A program made the position numbers and the translations under genes. The notes beneath the pieces were generated by a model, which made no database searches, had not been told where the DNA came from, and saw only the letters and a list, made by a program, of their open reading frames with translations. A stretch of DNA of 64,000 bases from Ulota crispa (taxonomy: Eukaryota > Streptophyta > Bryopsida > Orthotrichales > Orthotrichaceae). Shown here piece after piece: positions 12,691 through 24,752 of this stretch. Position 1 is the stretch's first letter; every line of letters starts with the position of its first letter. The stretch spans positions 2,857,001 to 2,921,000 of the forward strand of contig OY987248.1 in the NCBI GenBank assembly GCA_963920765.1. Direction: 5' to 3'.

Positions 12691-13618
12691 TTAGCCATTA
12701 AAAGAACACCTAACAATTTGTTGGGAACTGTACGAAGTATTTGAAAAACAGGAAAAAAATACCATTCAGGTAATATTTCCAATGGAGTTGCAAAAGGATT
12801 TGCTGGCTCACCAATCATAGAGGGTTCTAAAACGGCTAAACCTACACTACATGCAATAGTACCTAAAATAACTACTGGAAAAATGTATAAAAGATCATTA
12901 GGCCAGGCAGGTTCTCCGTAATAATTATGTCCCATACCTTTAGCTAATTTAGCACGTAATATAGGGTCACTTAAATCAGGTTTTTTTGTTATTAAGATAG
13001 GTTATTTAATTCCCCTTACAGAATTGGACCTGAATTTTTTATTCATCCAACTCAAATTATTTTTATTAAAAAAAAACTTATTTAATAGTTATTTAATATA
13101 TATAAAATAAATATATTAAATAAATTTATTTCATTAAAAAAAATTCAAAATCCAAGTATACGTTTTTTATTTTTAATAAAAACTAATATTATTATTAGTA
13201 TGATTTTTGGATTGTCTTATTTTTTATAAGTTTTCTTTTTTAAAACTAAATAAATTATATACTTACTTAAAATTAACTTGTTAATATATTCACTTTTTTT
13301 TTCATTAGATTTTTTTTTTACTTCTATGATTTTTTATATTAAAAAAATCAAAAGAAATGAATGTAGTTTTTTTATCATATAATGTTAATAAATATATAAA
13401 TGTAATAAATATGCTTATTTTTTTTATTGAATTTTATGAAGCCTTTTTTTTCATTTATTAAATCATAGAAAAAATTTTATTTAAAAATTTTACCCAAGTT
13501 TTTTATTTTCCTATTTTTTTATAAAATAAGTTGGGATAACAATACATTTTATTTTTATAATGTAGTAGATTAAAAAAGCTACAAAGTTTAACAATTAATT
13601 CAAGTCACACACTCCCAT
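12691..13618 (-). pseudogene. petD: petD (cytochrome b6-f subunit IV), 3'-truncated NUPT copy
   Basis: Exon 1 is the 8-base ATGGGAGT at 13611-13618, exon 2 starts at 12990, and the 620-bp group II intron begins GTGTG. The protein reads [23 protein letters not shown]... through [26 protein letters not shown], the first three membrane-associated blocks of subunit IV. It then leaves the petD reading (KVALRMLI...) because the plastid DNA ends near 12690. The last third of the protein, with its final membrane segment, is missing. In plastids this subunit anchors the b6-f complex; here it cannot be functional. Confidence 0.92.
12991..13610 (-). other. petD group II intron (NUPT)
   Basis: The 5' end is GTGTGACTTG, the group II GUGYG start, directly after the 8-base petD exon 1. 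The 3' end is ...CTTAAT before AACAAAAAAACC. It is extremely AT-rich with no intron-encoded protein. Confidence 0.8.
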
Positions 13619-13818
13619 AATTAAATTTGTCTCAAAAAATAAATATATTTTTTATTTAAATAAAACTTTTAAATAAAATACAGAAAATCCATAAATTTTT
13701 TTAAAGACCTAAAGTATTAAAAAACTAATGGCAATAAATAATTTTGATTTGTAGGTATTTTTTTAATATAAAAAAATTACTACATTATATAAATTTGTTA
13801 AAATTACATTCTAATAAT

Positions 13819-15063
<1,245 letters not shown>

Positions 15064-15197
15064 AATCCATAAACCCTTTAATTAATTGATTACACGATTA
15101 AACTACCTTAAATACCTAAAACATATTTGAAATAAATAATAACTTAAAAAGGTTCAATAAAAAATTTTAAAATATTTTATTGAACCTTTTTAAGTTA

Positions 15198-15422
15198 TTA
15201 CCAACTTACAGGAACTCCATCTAATAATACTGAAGAATTATAAAGTTCAAGAATAATAACTAAAAAAACTGCAAATAATGCCATTGCAATGCCCATTAAA
15301 GGTGTTGTGCCCCATCCCGGAGCAACTTTTCCATATTCTGAATTAAGTGGTTTTAATATATCTCCTAAACCACTTCATTTTCCTTTTGTTTTAGGAGTAT
15401 CATCAATAATTTGTGTAGCCAT
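15198..15422 (-). pseudogene. psbH: psbH (photosystem II phosphoprotein), NUPT copy with early stop
   Basis: The coding length is normal (74 codons plus stop), from MATQIIDDTPKTKGK to LLDGVPVSW, with [18 protein letters not shown] intact. Codon 16 is TGA where bryophyte PsbH has a basic residue. CGA to TGA is the simplest path, the same C-to-T type of change seen in neighbouring genes. PsbH is a small single-span photosystem II subunit. With the stop this copy cannot encode it. Confidence 0.9.
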
Positions 15423-15510
15423 AAAATTTTATTGCATTAGTTGAGATTTATTAACTTTGTGTACTATTATATTAATTAAAAATAAACCATTCTTTTGGAA
15501 CTACTTAAAA

Positions 15511-15642
15511 ATGGAAACTACAACATTAGTCGCTATATTTATTTCATGTTCACTTGTGAGTTTTACTGGTTATTCTCTTTATACAGCTTTTGGACAACCT
15601 TCTAAAGATCTTAGAGATCCTTTTGAAGAGCATGAAGATTAA
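15511..15642 (+). pseudogene. psbN: psbN, complete open NUPT copy
   Basis: A 43-aa frame reads [23 protein letters not shown]... to DPFEEHED, with the N-terminal membrane span. This is the usual PsbN length and sequence. It lies opposite and between psbH and psbT, as in plastomes. PsbN assists photosystem II assembly in plastids. The frame is undamaged, but a nuclear copy without targeting is presumed silent. Confidence 0.9.
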
Positions 15643-15729
15643 GTTAATTATTAAAGACCTTCCCTAAAATAAAGGGAAGGTACATAATTTTTTACTTTTG
15701 TTAAAAAAATAAAATAAACTTAAAAAACT

Positions 15730-15837
15730 TTACTTTTTTTCTTTAGTTTGAATTTTAGGTGGTTCACAAAAAAAAATAGCAAAAAAAATTATTCCTAAAG
15801 TACCTACCAATAAAAATGTATAAACCAATGCTTCCAT
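15730..15837 (-). pseudogene. psbT: psbT, open NUPT copy with R24C
   Basis: A 35-aa frame reads [20 protein letters not shown] then [15 protein letters not shown]. The conserved FFREPP is FFCEPP, consistent with CGT to TGT. PsbT is a single-span photosystem II subunit encoded just downstream of psbB, as here. Otherwise intact. Confidence 0.88.
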
Positions 15838-15998
15838 AGATTTTATTATAAGTGAGAAGTATAGAGATAGCTTTCGTACTAATTGAAAATAGATTTTCTT
15901 TAAAAAGTTTGAAAAAAAAAAAAATCAATATGTTATTTTTTTGTTAAATTAAATTTGTTTTTTTACTTTAAAAAATAGAAAAAACTTATTAAATTAAT

Positions 15999-17525
15999 TT
16001 AAACTGTTTGTTTTTTAGTAGTAGAGTCTCCTAATTTCTGAAATGCTCCAAATTCTAGTTGTGCATCTAGATCTGGATCAATACCAGCAAAAACATCTCT
16101 AAATAAAGTTCTAGCACCATGCCAAATATGACCAAAAAAGAAAAGAAGAGCAAATGTAGCATGACCAAAAGTAAACCAACCTCGCGGACTACTACGAAAA
16201 ACACCATCTGATTTTAAAGTAGCACGATCAAATTCAAAAATTTCACCTAATTGAGCACGTCGAGCATATTTTTTTACAGTAGCTGGATCACTAAAACTTA
16301 CTCCGTTAAGTTCACCACCGTAAAATTCAACAGTTACACCAACTTGTTCAACACTATATTTAGATTCAGCTCTTCTAAATGGAACATCAGCTCTAACAAT
16401 TCCTTCTTCATCTACCAAAACTACTGGAAAAGTTTCAAAAAAAGTAGGCATACGTCGAACAAAAAGTTCATGTCCTTCTTTATCTTTAAAAACAGCATGG
16501 CCTAACCATCCAACAGCTATTCCATCTCCATTATCCATTGCACCTGCTCTAAATAATCCACCTTTAGCTGGATTATTACCAATATAATCATAAAAAGCTA
16601 ATTTTTCTGGAATTTTAGACCAAGCTTCAGATAAATTAAGATTTTCATTTTTACTAGCACGAATTCTTCGATCTATTTCTTGTTGAAAAAAACCTTGATC
16701 CCACTGATAACGAGTAGGACCAAATAATTCTACCGGAGTTGCAGCAGAACCGTACCACATAGTCCCAGCAACAACAAAAGCAGCAAAAAATACAGCGGCA
16801 ATACTACTAGATAAAATAGTTTCAACATTCCCCATACGTAAACCTTTATATAATTGTTGAGGAGGACGAACACTAAGATGAAATAAACCTGCTAATATAC
16901 CCAAAATACCTGCTGCAATGTGATAAGAAGCTATTCCTCCTGGAACAAAAGGATCAAATCCTTCAGCCCCCCAAGCTGGAACTATAGGTTGTACTTTTCC
17001 AGTTAATCCATAAGGATCCGACACCCATATACCAGGACCAAATAGACCTGTTACATGAAACGCTCCAAAGGTAAAGCAAAGAACGCCTGATAAAAATAAA
17101 TGAATCCCAAAAATTTTAGGCAAATCCAAAGAAGGTTTTCCTGTACGTTCATCGCGAAATAATTCTAAATCCCAAAATACCCAATGCCAAATTGCTGCTA
17201 AAAATAATAACCCTGATAATACAATGTGTACTGCAGCTACACCTTCGTAACTCCAAATACTTGCATTATTAACAGTTTCTCCAGTAATACTCCAACCTCC
17301 CCAAGATTTTGTGATACCTAAACGAGTCATAAAAGGTATAACAAACATACCTTGTCTCCACATTGGATCCAAAATAGGATCGGAAGGATCAAAAACAGCT
17401 AATTCATATAAAGCCATAGAACCAGCCCAGCTAGAAACTAAAGCAGTATGCATTAAATATACAGCAATTAAACGACCGGGATCATTTAGTACAACAATAT
17501 GAACACGATACCAAGGCAAACCCAT
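15999..17525 (-). pseudogene. psbB: psbB (CP47 apoprotein), open but decayed NUPT copy
   Basis: The frame is open for 508 aa, the full CP47 length, from MGLPWYRVH to [11 protein letters not shown], with an AGGGGT-type ribosome-binding sequence upstream. CP47 is the core antenna of photosystem II, and its chlorophylls are held by histidines. Two of these appear lost: position 23 is Tyr (AVYLMH for AVHLMH) and position 201 is Tyr (IASYHI for IASHHI). Other differences are T10I, G32S, G89S and RPPQQLY for RPPQRLY. They include C-to-T and G-to-A in the sense strand, so mRNA editing cannot explain them all. A nuclear fossil of a plastid gene, apparently young because no stop has yet appeared. Confidence 0.9.
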
Positions 17526-17889
17526 GGAAATACCCCTTTCTCAAAGAGAATTAGAGACTATGTAGCTTTTTTGCATTAATTAATAACTATATCATAATAA
17601 AAAAATTTAAATTAGTAAAAATAGTTCTAAATTTTAATAAATTTTTTTTTTACAAATTAGATATAATATATATGTAAAATATATATAATAATAGAAGTAT
17701 TATTAAAAAATATAATATAATCTTCTTAATAACATTATAAACTAATTTTTTATTTATTAGCTACTTTTTTTTCTATTTTCATCTCAAGTGCTATTATATA
17801 TTTATTTTAAATAAAAAAATGCCCATTGGTGTTCCAAAAGTGCCTTTTAGGCTTCCAGGAGAAGAAGATGCTGTTTGGATCGACGTATA

Positions 17890-18573
17890 GTGCGTTTATT
17901 AAACATATTGGTTATATGGAAATTATCCATCATCTTTTATTTAGTTACTCTAGATGTTTTTATTTCATTTTAAACTTAATAAATTATTAAAGCTTTAATA
18001 GCATGACATAATATTTTTAATAAAAATTATTAAGTAAAAAGACTTAGTTATCTTTTCTATGGTTAGTCAACCAAAAAATAAAACTTTAAACTTCATTAAA
18101 GATTTAAAAATTAAAATTTAGTTACATTTAATAATTAAAAATTACATTTTGAAAACTGCTAAAAAATAAAAAAAAGTAACAATAAACTTATTTTTATACG
18201 TAAGTAAGACTTAACTAATTTTTACCGAAGTAGATAATAAACCTAAAGATATTACTAAAAACCGTTTGTAAAAAAAAAAAGATACAAAATAAAAAATTAT
18301 TTCAAATAAAAAAATAAAAAATAAAAAATATATTAAAAAATGAATTGTTTAATATGTTGTTTATTAACTATATAAAAAACGAACTTAAACTATTAAACAA
18401 AATTATGATAATAAGCTAAAAATATTTATAAAAAAAAATAGAAAAAATTAAATTTGCTATAAAAAATTTAAAAAAATGAATAATATTTTTTTTAACTGCT
18501 TGAGCTGTATTGAGCAAATAAAAACGCTAATACAGTTATATAAAAAAAAAAAATTTGTTAAATTTTATTATAA
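17890..18573 (+). other. clpP intron 1, group II (NUPT)
   Basis: It starts GTGCG after ...ATCGACGTATA. The 3' edge is set by reading frame: TA from exon 1 plus C from exon 2 gives Tyr before Asn-Arg-Leu-Tyr. The bases before the join are TATAA, not the usual AY, which may be a decayed splice site. Confidence 0.7.
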
Positions 18574-18865
18574 CAATCGACTTTATCGGGAAAGATTACT
18601 TTTTTTAGGTCAACATGTAGACAACGAAATTGCAAATCAACTGATTGGAATTATGATGTATTTAAATGGAGAAGATGAAAGTAAAGATATGTACTTATAT
18701 ATTAATTCTCCTGGCGGAGCTGTTTTAGCTGGAATATCCGTTTATGATGCTATGCAATTTGTAGTTCCAGATGTTCACACAATTTGTATGGGATTAGCAG
18801 CTTTGATGGGATCATTCATTTTAATTGGAGGAGAAATTACTAAACGTATAGCTTTACCTCACGCT

Positions 18866-19324
18866 TTGCGCCAATATTTGCTTTTTTTTTAACTAATAAA
18901 AAAATGTATACGCCTTATAAAAGGTAATAATAGCATGACATAAAAAGCTTGATAAAACTATCTTAAAAAGATTTTTAATATTAAGATAATTAATTAAATT
19001 TTTTATTTATTCCAGTGTTATAAATATTATTTTCTTTACTCTTGAAAATAAAAAAAATAAAAATTTAAAATTTTAGTTAAATTAAATTTTAACCAGATTA
19101 AAAAAAAACTTTGGCATTGTTTTATAAAAAAAATATAAAACAACAGAACCATAATAGTATTTAACAAAAGAAATATGGTATATAAATTTTAAAATACTTA
19201 ATTACATTAACTGAAATAAATTTAATTTTTTTTTAAAACTATTTTATTAATTTATTTTTAAAGCTGTATACAATAAAAAATGTTTGTACAGTTTCTAAAA
19301 TCTTTTATATCACATTTTATAATT
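18866..19324 (+). other. clpP intron 2, group II (NUPT), altered 5' end
   Basis: It lies between ...LPHA and RVMIDQP. The expected GTGCG start reads TTGCG, a single-base change at the most conserved position. The 3' end is ...ATAATT. Confidence 0.7.
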
Positions 19325-19700
19325 AGGGTAATGATTGACCAACCTGCTAGTTCTTATTATGATGGACAAGCAGGTGAATGTATGATGGAAGCTGAAGAAG
19401 TACTAAAACTTCGTGATTATATTACTAGAGTTTATGTACAAAGAATAGGTAAACCTTTATGGGTTATTTCTGAAGATATGGAAAGAGATGTTTTTATGTC
19501 AGCAAAAGAAGCAAAAATGTATGGCATTGTAGATCTTGTTGCTATAGAAAGTAATAGTTAAAATTTTGAATAACTTTTTTTATTTAAAACTAAATTTCCA
19601 TTTTATTTGATATATAAATTTAAATAAATTAAAAAAATTTACATTCTATTTTTTATGGTTAAAATTAATTTAAACCAAAAAATTCTGCATATAAATTAAA

Positions 19701-19814
19701 ATGCCTACTATTCAACAATTAATTAGAAATCGAAGACAACCAATAGAAAATAGAACAAAATCTCCAGCCCTTCGCGGATGTCCTCAACGACGAGGAGTTT
19801 GTACTAAAGTGTAT
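19701..19814 (+). pseudogene. rps12: rps12 5' exon (trans-spliced gene), NUPT copy
   Basis: Thirty-eight codons read [20 protein letters not shown]... to RRGVCTKVY, followed by GTGCGACTTG, the 5' end of the split group II intron. In plastids this exon joins by trans-splicing to exons far away; only the first exon is in this insert, so the gene is incomplete by origin. The sequence itself looks undamaged. About 590 bp of intron half and spacer follow before plastid similarity fades; rpl20 is absent. Confidence 0.9.
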
Positions 19815-20593
19815 GTGCGACTTGTTATGATTATAAAAGTTTAAAAAAGAAAAAAAGTTTAGTATAGCGGAAAAACTTTTTTTATTTTAACAAATAATCT
19901 ATCATTTATTTTTAAATAAATGAAATTTATGGCTTTTATTGGTGCAAATCCATGTAAAATAAAAAAGTAAATTTTCAATACTATTGATTTAATTACAAAC
20001 GTATTAAGCAAAAAAAAAATACACTAATAAAATTTATTATAAAATAATTGTATGATTGGAAAAACAGATTAATAAGGTCAGCTGCCCAGCAAATTATCAA
20101 AATAACATATCGTTACTAGATAAAAAATTTGATTTCAATATTTTTTTTATTTAGTCAATCAAATAAAGCTAAATTTGAAAATTATATAAATTACAAATAA
20201 CATTTTTAATTTTAAAAAGCTTCGGTATATAGAAAAGACCTCACCGTTGAAGAAAAAGTCATAGAAACAATGGAATCCATTATTTTCTTATTTCAAGGTC
20301 CTATTCTTTTGAGAATAAGAAAATTTTTAACGTAATGGTTAGGAAGGTTAAAGTAGCAAAAGCCATTAGACTTTTTACTTTCTACATTAGAAAAAGTCAG
20401 TTTTTCTGATCAATAGCTGTGACATGTAGACATTGTAATGGTACTCCTATATGGAGGTGGCAACCAAGTTTTGCAAGAACAGTAAACAATGCTTGTGGTT
20501 GGGATGTGCACCAACGAAGAGCTTACAGTGGGATTTGGAATTTTGTGACTTGTTGCTTCACACGTTAAGTGTGGCAACAAAGCATAATCAATA

Positions 20594-21224
20594 GGGGAAA
20601 TTACATAATGAGTAACAAAAAGGAAAGAAATTACAATTTGGGTTACGATTTGAAAGTAATTACAATTTGGGTAACAAAATCCATATATCTCAATGGGTTC
20701 AGCAAGGGAATCGATATATGTACCATTCCTTTTCAACTATTCTACTACACCTACTATATATGGCCGATATTTGCAATATTAAAACGGGTGTGGAATAAGG
20801 AAAAAACATCACTAATTTGAAAATTCAGCTGATATAGACATTACAACTGTTTTTTAGCTTTGGATCTCATTCATATTATCAATTAAAAAATCTAAATTAT
20901 GCTTAGTTTAATTTAGATCTTTTAATTGATATTGTGAGCAAGATCCAGAGCTATATATACAAAATTAAAGTTGCAATGTCTGTGTCAAACTTTATTTTCA
21001 AATTAGTGATGTTTCTTTTTTGGTACACACCTACTTTAATATTGTAAATGCCAGCCATATATAGTAGGTGTGGTTGAATAGTTGAAAAGGGATGGTACAT
21101 ATATCAATTCCCATACCGAACCCATTGCGATATATGGATTTTGTTACCCAAATTGTAATTACTTTCAAATCGTTACCCAAATTGTAATTTCTTTCCTTTT
21201 TGTTACTCATTTTGTAATTTCCCC
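20594..21224. mobile_element. Mutator-like foldback MITE with 9-bp target duplication
   Basis: The element is 631 bp and almost wholly palindromic. The left arm starts GGGGAAATTACATAATGAG; the right arm ends CTCATTTTGTAATTTCCCC. The fold point is near 20904, where TCTAAATTA pairs with TAATTTAGA. It is flanked by a perfect direct repeat taatcaata at 20585-20593 and 21225-21233. A 9-bp duplication with long inverted arms is typical of Mutator-like elements. It has no transposase. Inside each arm attacaatttgggtaac-like text is repeated. It lies about 190 bp beyond the plastid insertion. Confidence 0.85.
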
Positions 21225-21370
21225 TAATCAATAACGTCATAACAATGACCAACCTTGTGTGAGGTTGCTAATTGAGCCAATAGCATTGGTCCCTCCATTA
21301 GGCAAGCATACTACACCTATATCATTGGATCCTTCCACCCCAAATTCTACATCTCAAGTAAAGGAGCCTA

Positions 21371-21864
21371 GAGCATCATCAATCCAACACAAGGAACAAC
21401 TCACCAAAAATATTGCTATTTTTTAATTGGTGTATGATTAAAAGTATGATTATTATTATTGGAAACATACACAAAAACTCTTTATATAAATAAGATAATA
21501 TATGGAATTGGAAATTGGACTATAAAAATAAAGCCTATTGAAAGCAAGCTAAAGGACAAAAGAGACATCAAATCAAGCTTTAGAGGGGAATTTATGGTAA
21601 TGGCACACCAAGTTTTTAAATTTTGGTGTGCCATTACCTTGGATTTTCTTTCTTAAGCATAGTTTGCTATGTTGTTTGTACTTTAGCCTGCTTTCCATGG
21701 GATTTATTTGTATTGTCCAATTTCCAATTCTACACATTATTTTATTTATTTAAAGATTTTTTGTATATGCTTCTAATAATAGTAATCACGCTTCTAATTA
21801 TACATTAGTCAAAAAATAATAATATTTTTGGTGAGTCGTTCTTGGTGCTAGATTGATGATGCTC
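21371..21864. mobile_element. Foldback MITE with GAGCATCATC ends
   Basis: The termini are GAGCATCATCAATC and its exact reverse complement. Further similarity runs inwards (CACCAAAAATATTGCTATT, GGAATTGGAAATTGGAC, AAAGCAAGCTAAAG), so the whole 494 bp can fold. The centre is a hairpin at about 21596-21640, GGTAATGGCACACCAA against its complement. Flanks are CTA and TTA, perhaps a mutated 3-bp TTA duplication as in PIF/Harbinger elements. No coding capacity. Confidence 0.75.
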
Positions 21865-22410
21865 TTAGGATTTTAACACTAGAGGTCTTTTATTGCACCC
21901 ATATACCATCTTGCCAATGAGGCTACCATTTGAGTATCTCTTGCCATACGCTTAAAGAAGCCCATGGAAACTAGGTTTGGAGGGGGCCAAGAGCAAGTAG
22001 TGAAGCAGGGAGTGAAGTTCCCCTGCAACCTAGTGTGAAGTCCTTGCAATAAAGCGACAACAATGCCAGGGAACCCTCCCGCCCTAATTTCCTTGTTTTT
22101 GCTTCCATGCGTGTCGGGAGCCATGAGGGGGTTTAGTATAAAGCTGAAATTTATTGTGAATGTGGCTCAACCTCAAAGGCCCAGCGTTTGCACATCAGCT
22201 AGTATAGTGCTGTTGAAAACTTGAAACAAAGAAGTCATTACGGTTGAATCTGCATACTCATTTGGCAGGTGGCAGGAGATGCTCTTAGATGGGCCTTTGG
22301 TAACAGAAATTACAAGTTGGAGCCGACGTGGAGGAAGAAAAAGGGACCCAATGCAACCTATATCATTCTCTCCATTCTAGAGGGCTTGTCAAAAGTGGCT
22401 CAATCTACTG

Positions 22411-22598
22411 CACACAAGTTGATGTGGGGCTGGGGTGGAAAACCTCAAGCTTTTTTCACAAAGAAGAGTAATGGTAATAATTTGTCCTCTATATTTGTAA
22501 TGTTCAATTGTACCTCCTCTGTGCTCTAGACTAGTGAAGTGTCATTGAATTCAAAAATGAATTCAAAACTCCCTAAATCAATCACTAGATGGCAATAG
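22411..22598 (+). repeat. Left part of a dispersed repeat split by a TTAA element
   Basis: This text (ending ATCACTAGATGGCAATAG) matches 44838-45020 in the same orientation. Its continuation lies at 23251-23345 on the far side of the inserted element. The family is unknown. Confidence 0.65.
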
Positions 22599-22602
22599 TT
22601 AA

Positions 22603-23246
22603 CCCCTAAATGCCAAAGGCACCCAATTTGGGTGTTTACAAAAATTTGAAGATGAATAAAATCTTATCAAATCACTATTTTTGGCATTTTCTTTTTAATA
22701 CAAGTTTGTTTTGAAGTCTATTTTCAATATCAAAAATCCGATTTTGAAAATGAATGTTCATGATTTTTCTATTCAAGATTTTGTACAAGGGTGTCCACTG
22801 CAATCTTGAGTTTTCTAGTGTTGGAAGATTTTGAAAATGAGCCCCAAATACACTAGAGCTTGGAGAAAAATCCACATTAGAAATCCATTTAAAAAAAATG
22901 TAGGAGTAAATTTTGAAAGCAATAAATTGGGTGAGGTTAAACATGTAATGACCTTAAACCTCATATTTGTTTGAAGACCAACTTTTTAGATTTGAAATGT
23001 GAAATGAGGATTAGGAGACTTCAAGTCACTTTTACAGTTCTAATACCCTCATGTTTAAACGTTATAATCTTTCAAACTATAAGTGATATTGTTGTGTTTT
23101 CTTTTTCCATGTAATCTCTAACATGTCAAGTTTAAATTTGTACGGTTACAGTTTTAAAAATCTTGATGAGATGTATGAAGAGGTTGATTGTTTGTTCACT
23201 TTCCTAAAACGTCGAGAAGTTCAAAAAAGCCTTGGACATTTAGGGG
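22603..23246. mobile_element. TTAA-flanked piggyBac-like MITE, copy A1
   Basis: It is 644 bp. The left end is TTAA-CCCCTAAATGCCAAAGGC; the right end is GCCTTGGACATTTAGGGG-TTAA. TTAA is therefore an exact 4-bp direct repeat outside inverted termini. A related copy lies at 52958-53594 in the same orientation, sharing internal blocks such as 'gatttttctattcaagatttt' in part. It interrupts a dispersed repeat whose uninterrupted copy lies near 45.0 kb. It has no transposase. Assignment to piggyBac rests on the TTAA target and CCCY start. Confidence 0.75.
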
Positions 23247-23250
23247 TTAA

Positions 23251-23345
23251 ACTCTCACTTTTTTGGAAAGTGAAAAGCCTGAGGTTTTCCACCCGGGCCC
23301 CACATCGACGTATGTGCGGTAGACTGAGCCGTCAAAAGTTGCCTT
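23251..23345 (+). repeat. Right part of the dispersed repeat split by A1
   Basis: ACTCTCACTTTTTTGGAAAG followed by TTTTCCACC, CACATCGACGTATGT and GAGCC matches 45026-45110 (ACACTCACATTTTTTGGAGG and onwards). Confidence 0.65.
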
Positions 23346-24752
23346 GGAGGCGTGGACTTTGTATTATTGTTCGCTTTGCTGAGCCCTAAACCCAAGATTC
23401 TAAATGCAGTCAACGGCCATCATGATAACGACCGGGCCTCTCCTCCATCCATGGCAAAGCAAAAATCACAAGCTGAAGTTCCGGAGAAAACATGACATTG
23501 TTTACGAGGCTGAAGTAGCAGAGTCCACAATGGGAAGCTCCAGCCGTCAAATGGCTCTGAATCCTCATGGGCCTCAAAGCACCCTCTGCCTTTTGTTCCC
23601 AGGGGACACATACAGGCACTACAAGAAAACTGCCATAATTGGCACATCCAAATTGATTAAATGTATCTAAATTGACAAAAGAAAAAAGAAATCCAAATTA
23701 ACATGTTTGAATTGAAGTTGACCCTCTTCCCTTGTAATGAGAGTCCCCATTGAGCTTGGTGAAAGGGCGTTCTCAGCTGAGACACAGAAAAGAACCTTGG
23801 AAAAGACAGAAAGAGGCTAGGGTCCTATCATGTGTGCAATATTTGTAGCGGCTTGCAAAGGAGTTTGTAGGTCCAATGTGCCATTAGTTTAAGAACTGCC
23901 AAGAACATGAGAGGTAGGAGCACGTGGTTTGGGAGGCTAATCCCAAGGATGGAAAAATTGCACAAGAATTTGTTAAAGAATCAATTGCACTTTCCAACCA
24001 AATTAACAGAGACCGAATTTCCAAGCTCTACAAATTTGTTTTGAGTGCCAATTAGGACCAAGACATTTTCTTTTGGCAAAAGGAAGCCAAACTAACAACA
24101 GATTTAATAGACTTGGACAAATGTGAACTAATCCCTCCATTTGTTATCCACTAGACTATGGACATCTTTGATCTAGCGAAAAATGTTAGATCCAAAAAAA
24201 ATACCTTGGTTGAGACTTGAGACTACTTTTGTGCCGTGGCCATGAGAATCCCATTTGACTTTGTGGCCAAATTGTGGACAATTTTCTCCCATTGTGCATG
24301 AACCCACCTGCACCATTAATTAACCCTCGTCTTGACTGAGGACATCCTAAGCAATTTAGATAGCCCACGGGAACAACATTCACAAAAGTGGCTTGGTAAA
24401 AACATACCAGCTTTTTCTAGCTACAAAAGAAATGTGTTAAAGTTGGATTTTGGTGCACACTTGGCAGAGTTTTAGCCACTGGAGCTACTTGTGAAAATCA
24501 CATTTTGGGACTACTGCATGGGCGTACAGATTTACCAGTGAATTATGCACAGGCTGTCAATTCTGAGCTTGGCCGGCTTCTTCTGCAGAGCACTCAACTG
24601 GACTGAGTCCCAGTAAGTTTAAATACACAGATGGACATGTGATGCTGCTCCTTGTCAGTCAGTGTCTGCCTGGTCAGATTTCTCCTGTCTAGCAGAGGTA
24701 GCCTGACAGAAGGAAAAATCTCACCACTAAGGTAGAAGCACTCACACCCGAT
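23346..24752. other. Intergenic DNA, no gene seen
   Basis: Short open frames of 65-90 codons on both strands overlap one another and show no domains or conserved motifs. No tRNA or promoter could be supported. Confidence 0.45.

Larger units (their letters stand above)
17819..19561 (+). pseudogene. clpP: clpP (ClpP1 protease subunit), 3-exon NUPT copy, catalytic residues lost
   Basis: Exons are 17819-17889, about 18574-18865 and 19325-19561, about 199 codons, near the plastid ClpP1 length. The first exon reads [20 protein letters not shown]. Plastid ClpP1 is a serine protease of the stromal Clp complex with a Ser101-His126-Asp triad. Here residue 101 is Leu (GLAALMGSF for GLAASMGSF) and residue 126 is Asp (VMIDQP for VMIHQP). 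The Asp-bearing ERDVFMSA block remains. Intron 2 starts TTGCG rather than GTGCG, so its splice site is damaged too. It cannot encode an active protease. Confidence 0.9.

Noticed and set aside
15198-17525. U-to-C RNA editing, as in hornwort plastids, as the reason for TGT/TGA/TAT codons in psbT, psbH, petB and psbB
   Set aside because: Several differences are G-to-A in the sense strand (psbB G32S, G89S, R-to-Q), which editing cannot repair, and the insert is cut and flanked by nuclear DNA.
20569-21252. Two similar 73-83-codon frames (MSNKKERNYNLG...)
   Set aside because: They are the two arms of the Mutator-like foldback element read in opposite directions, not a gene pair.
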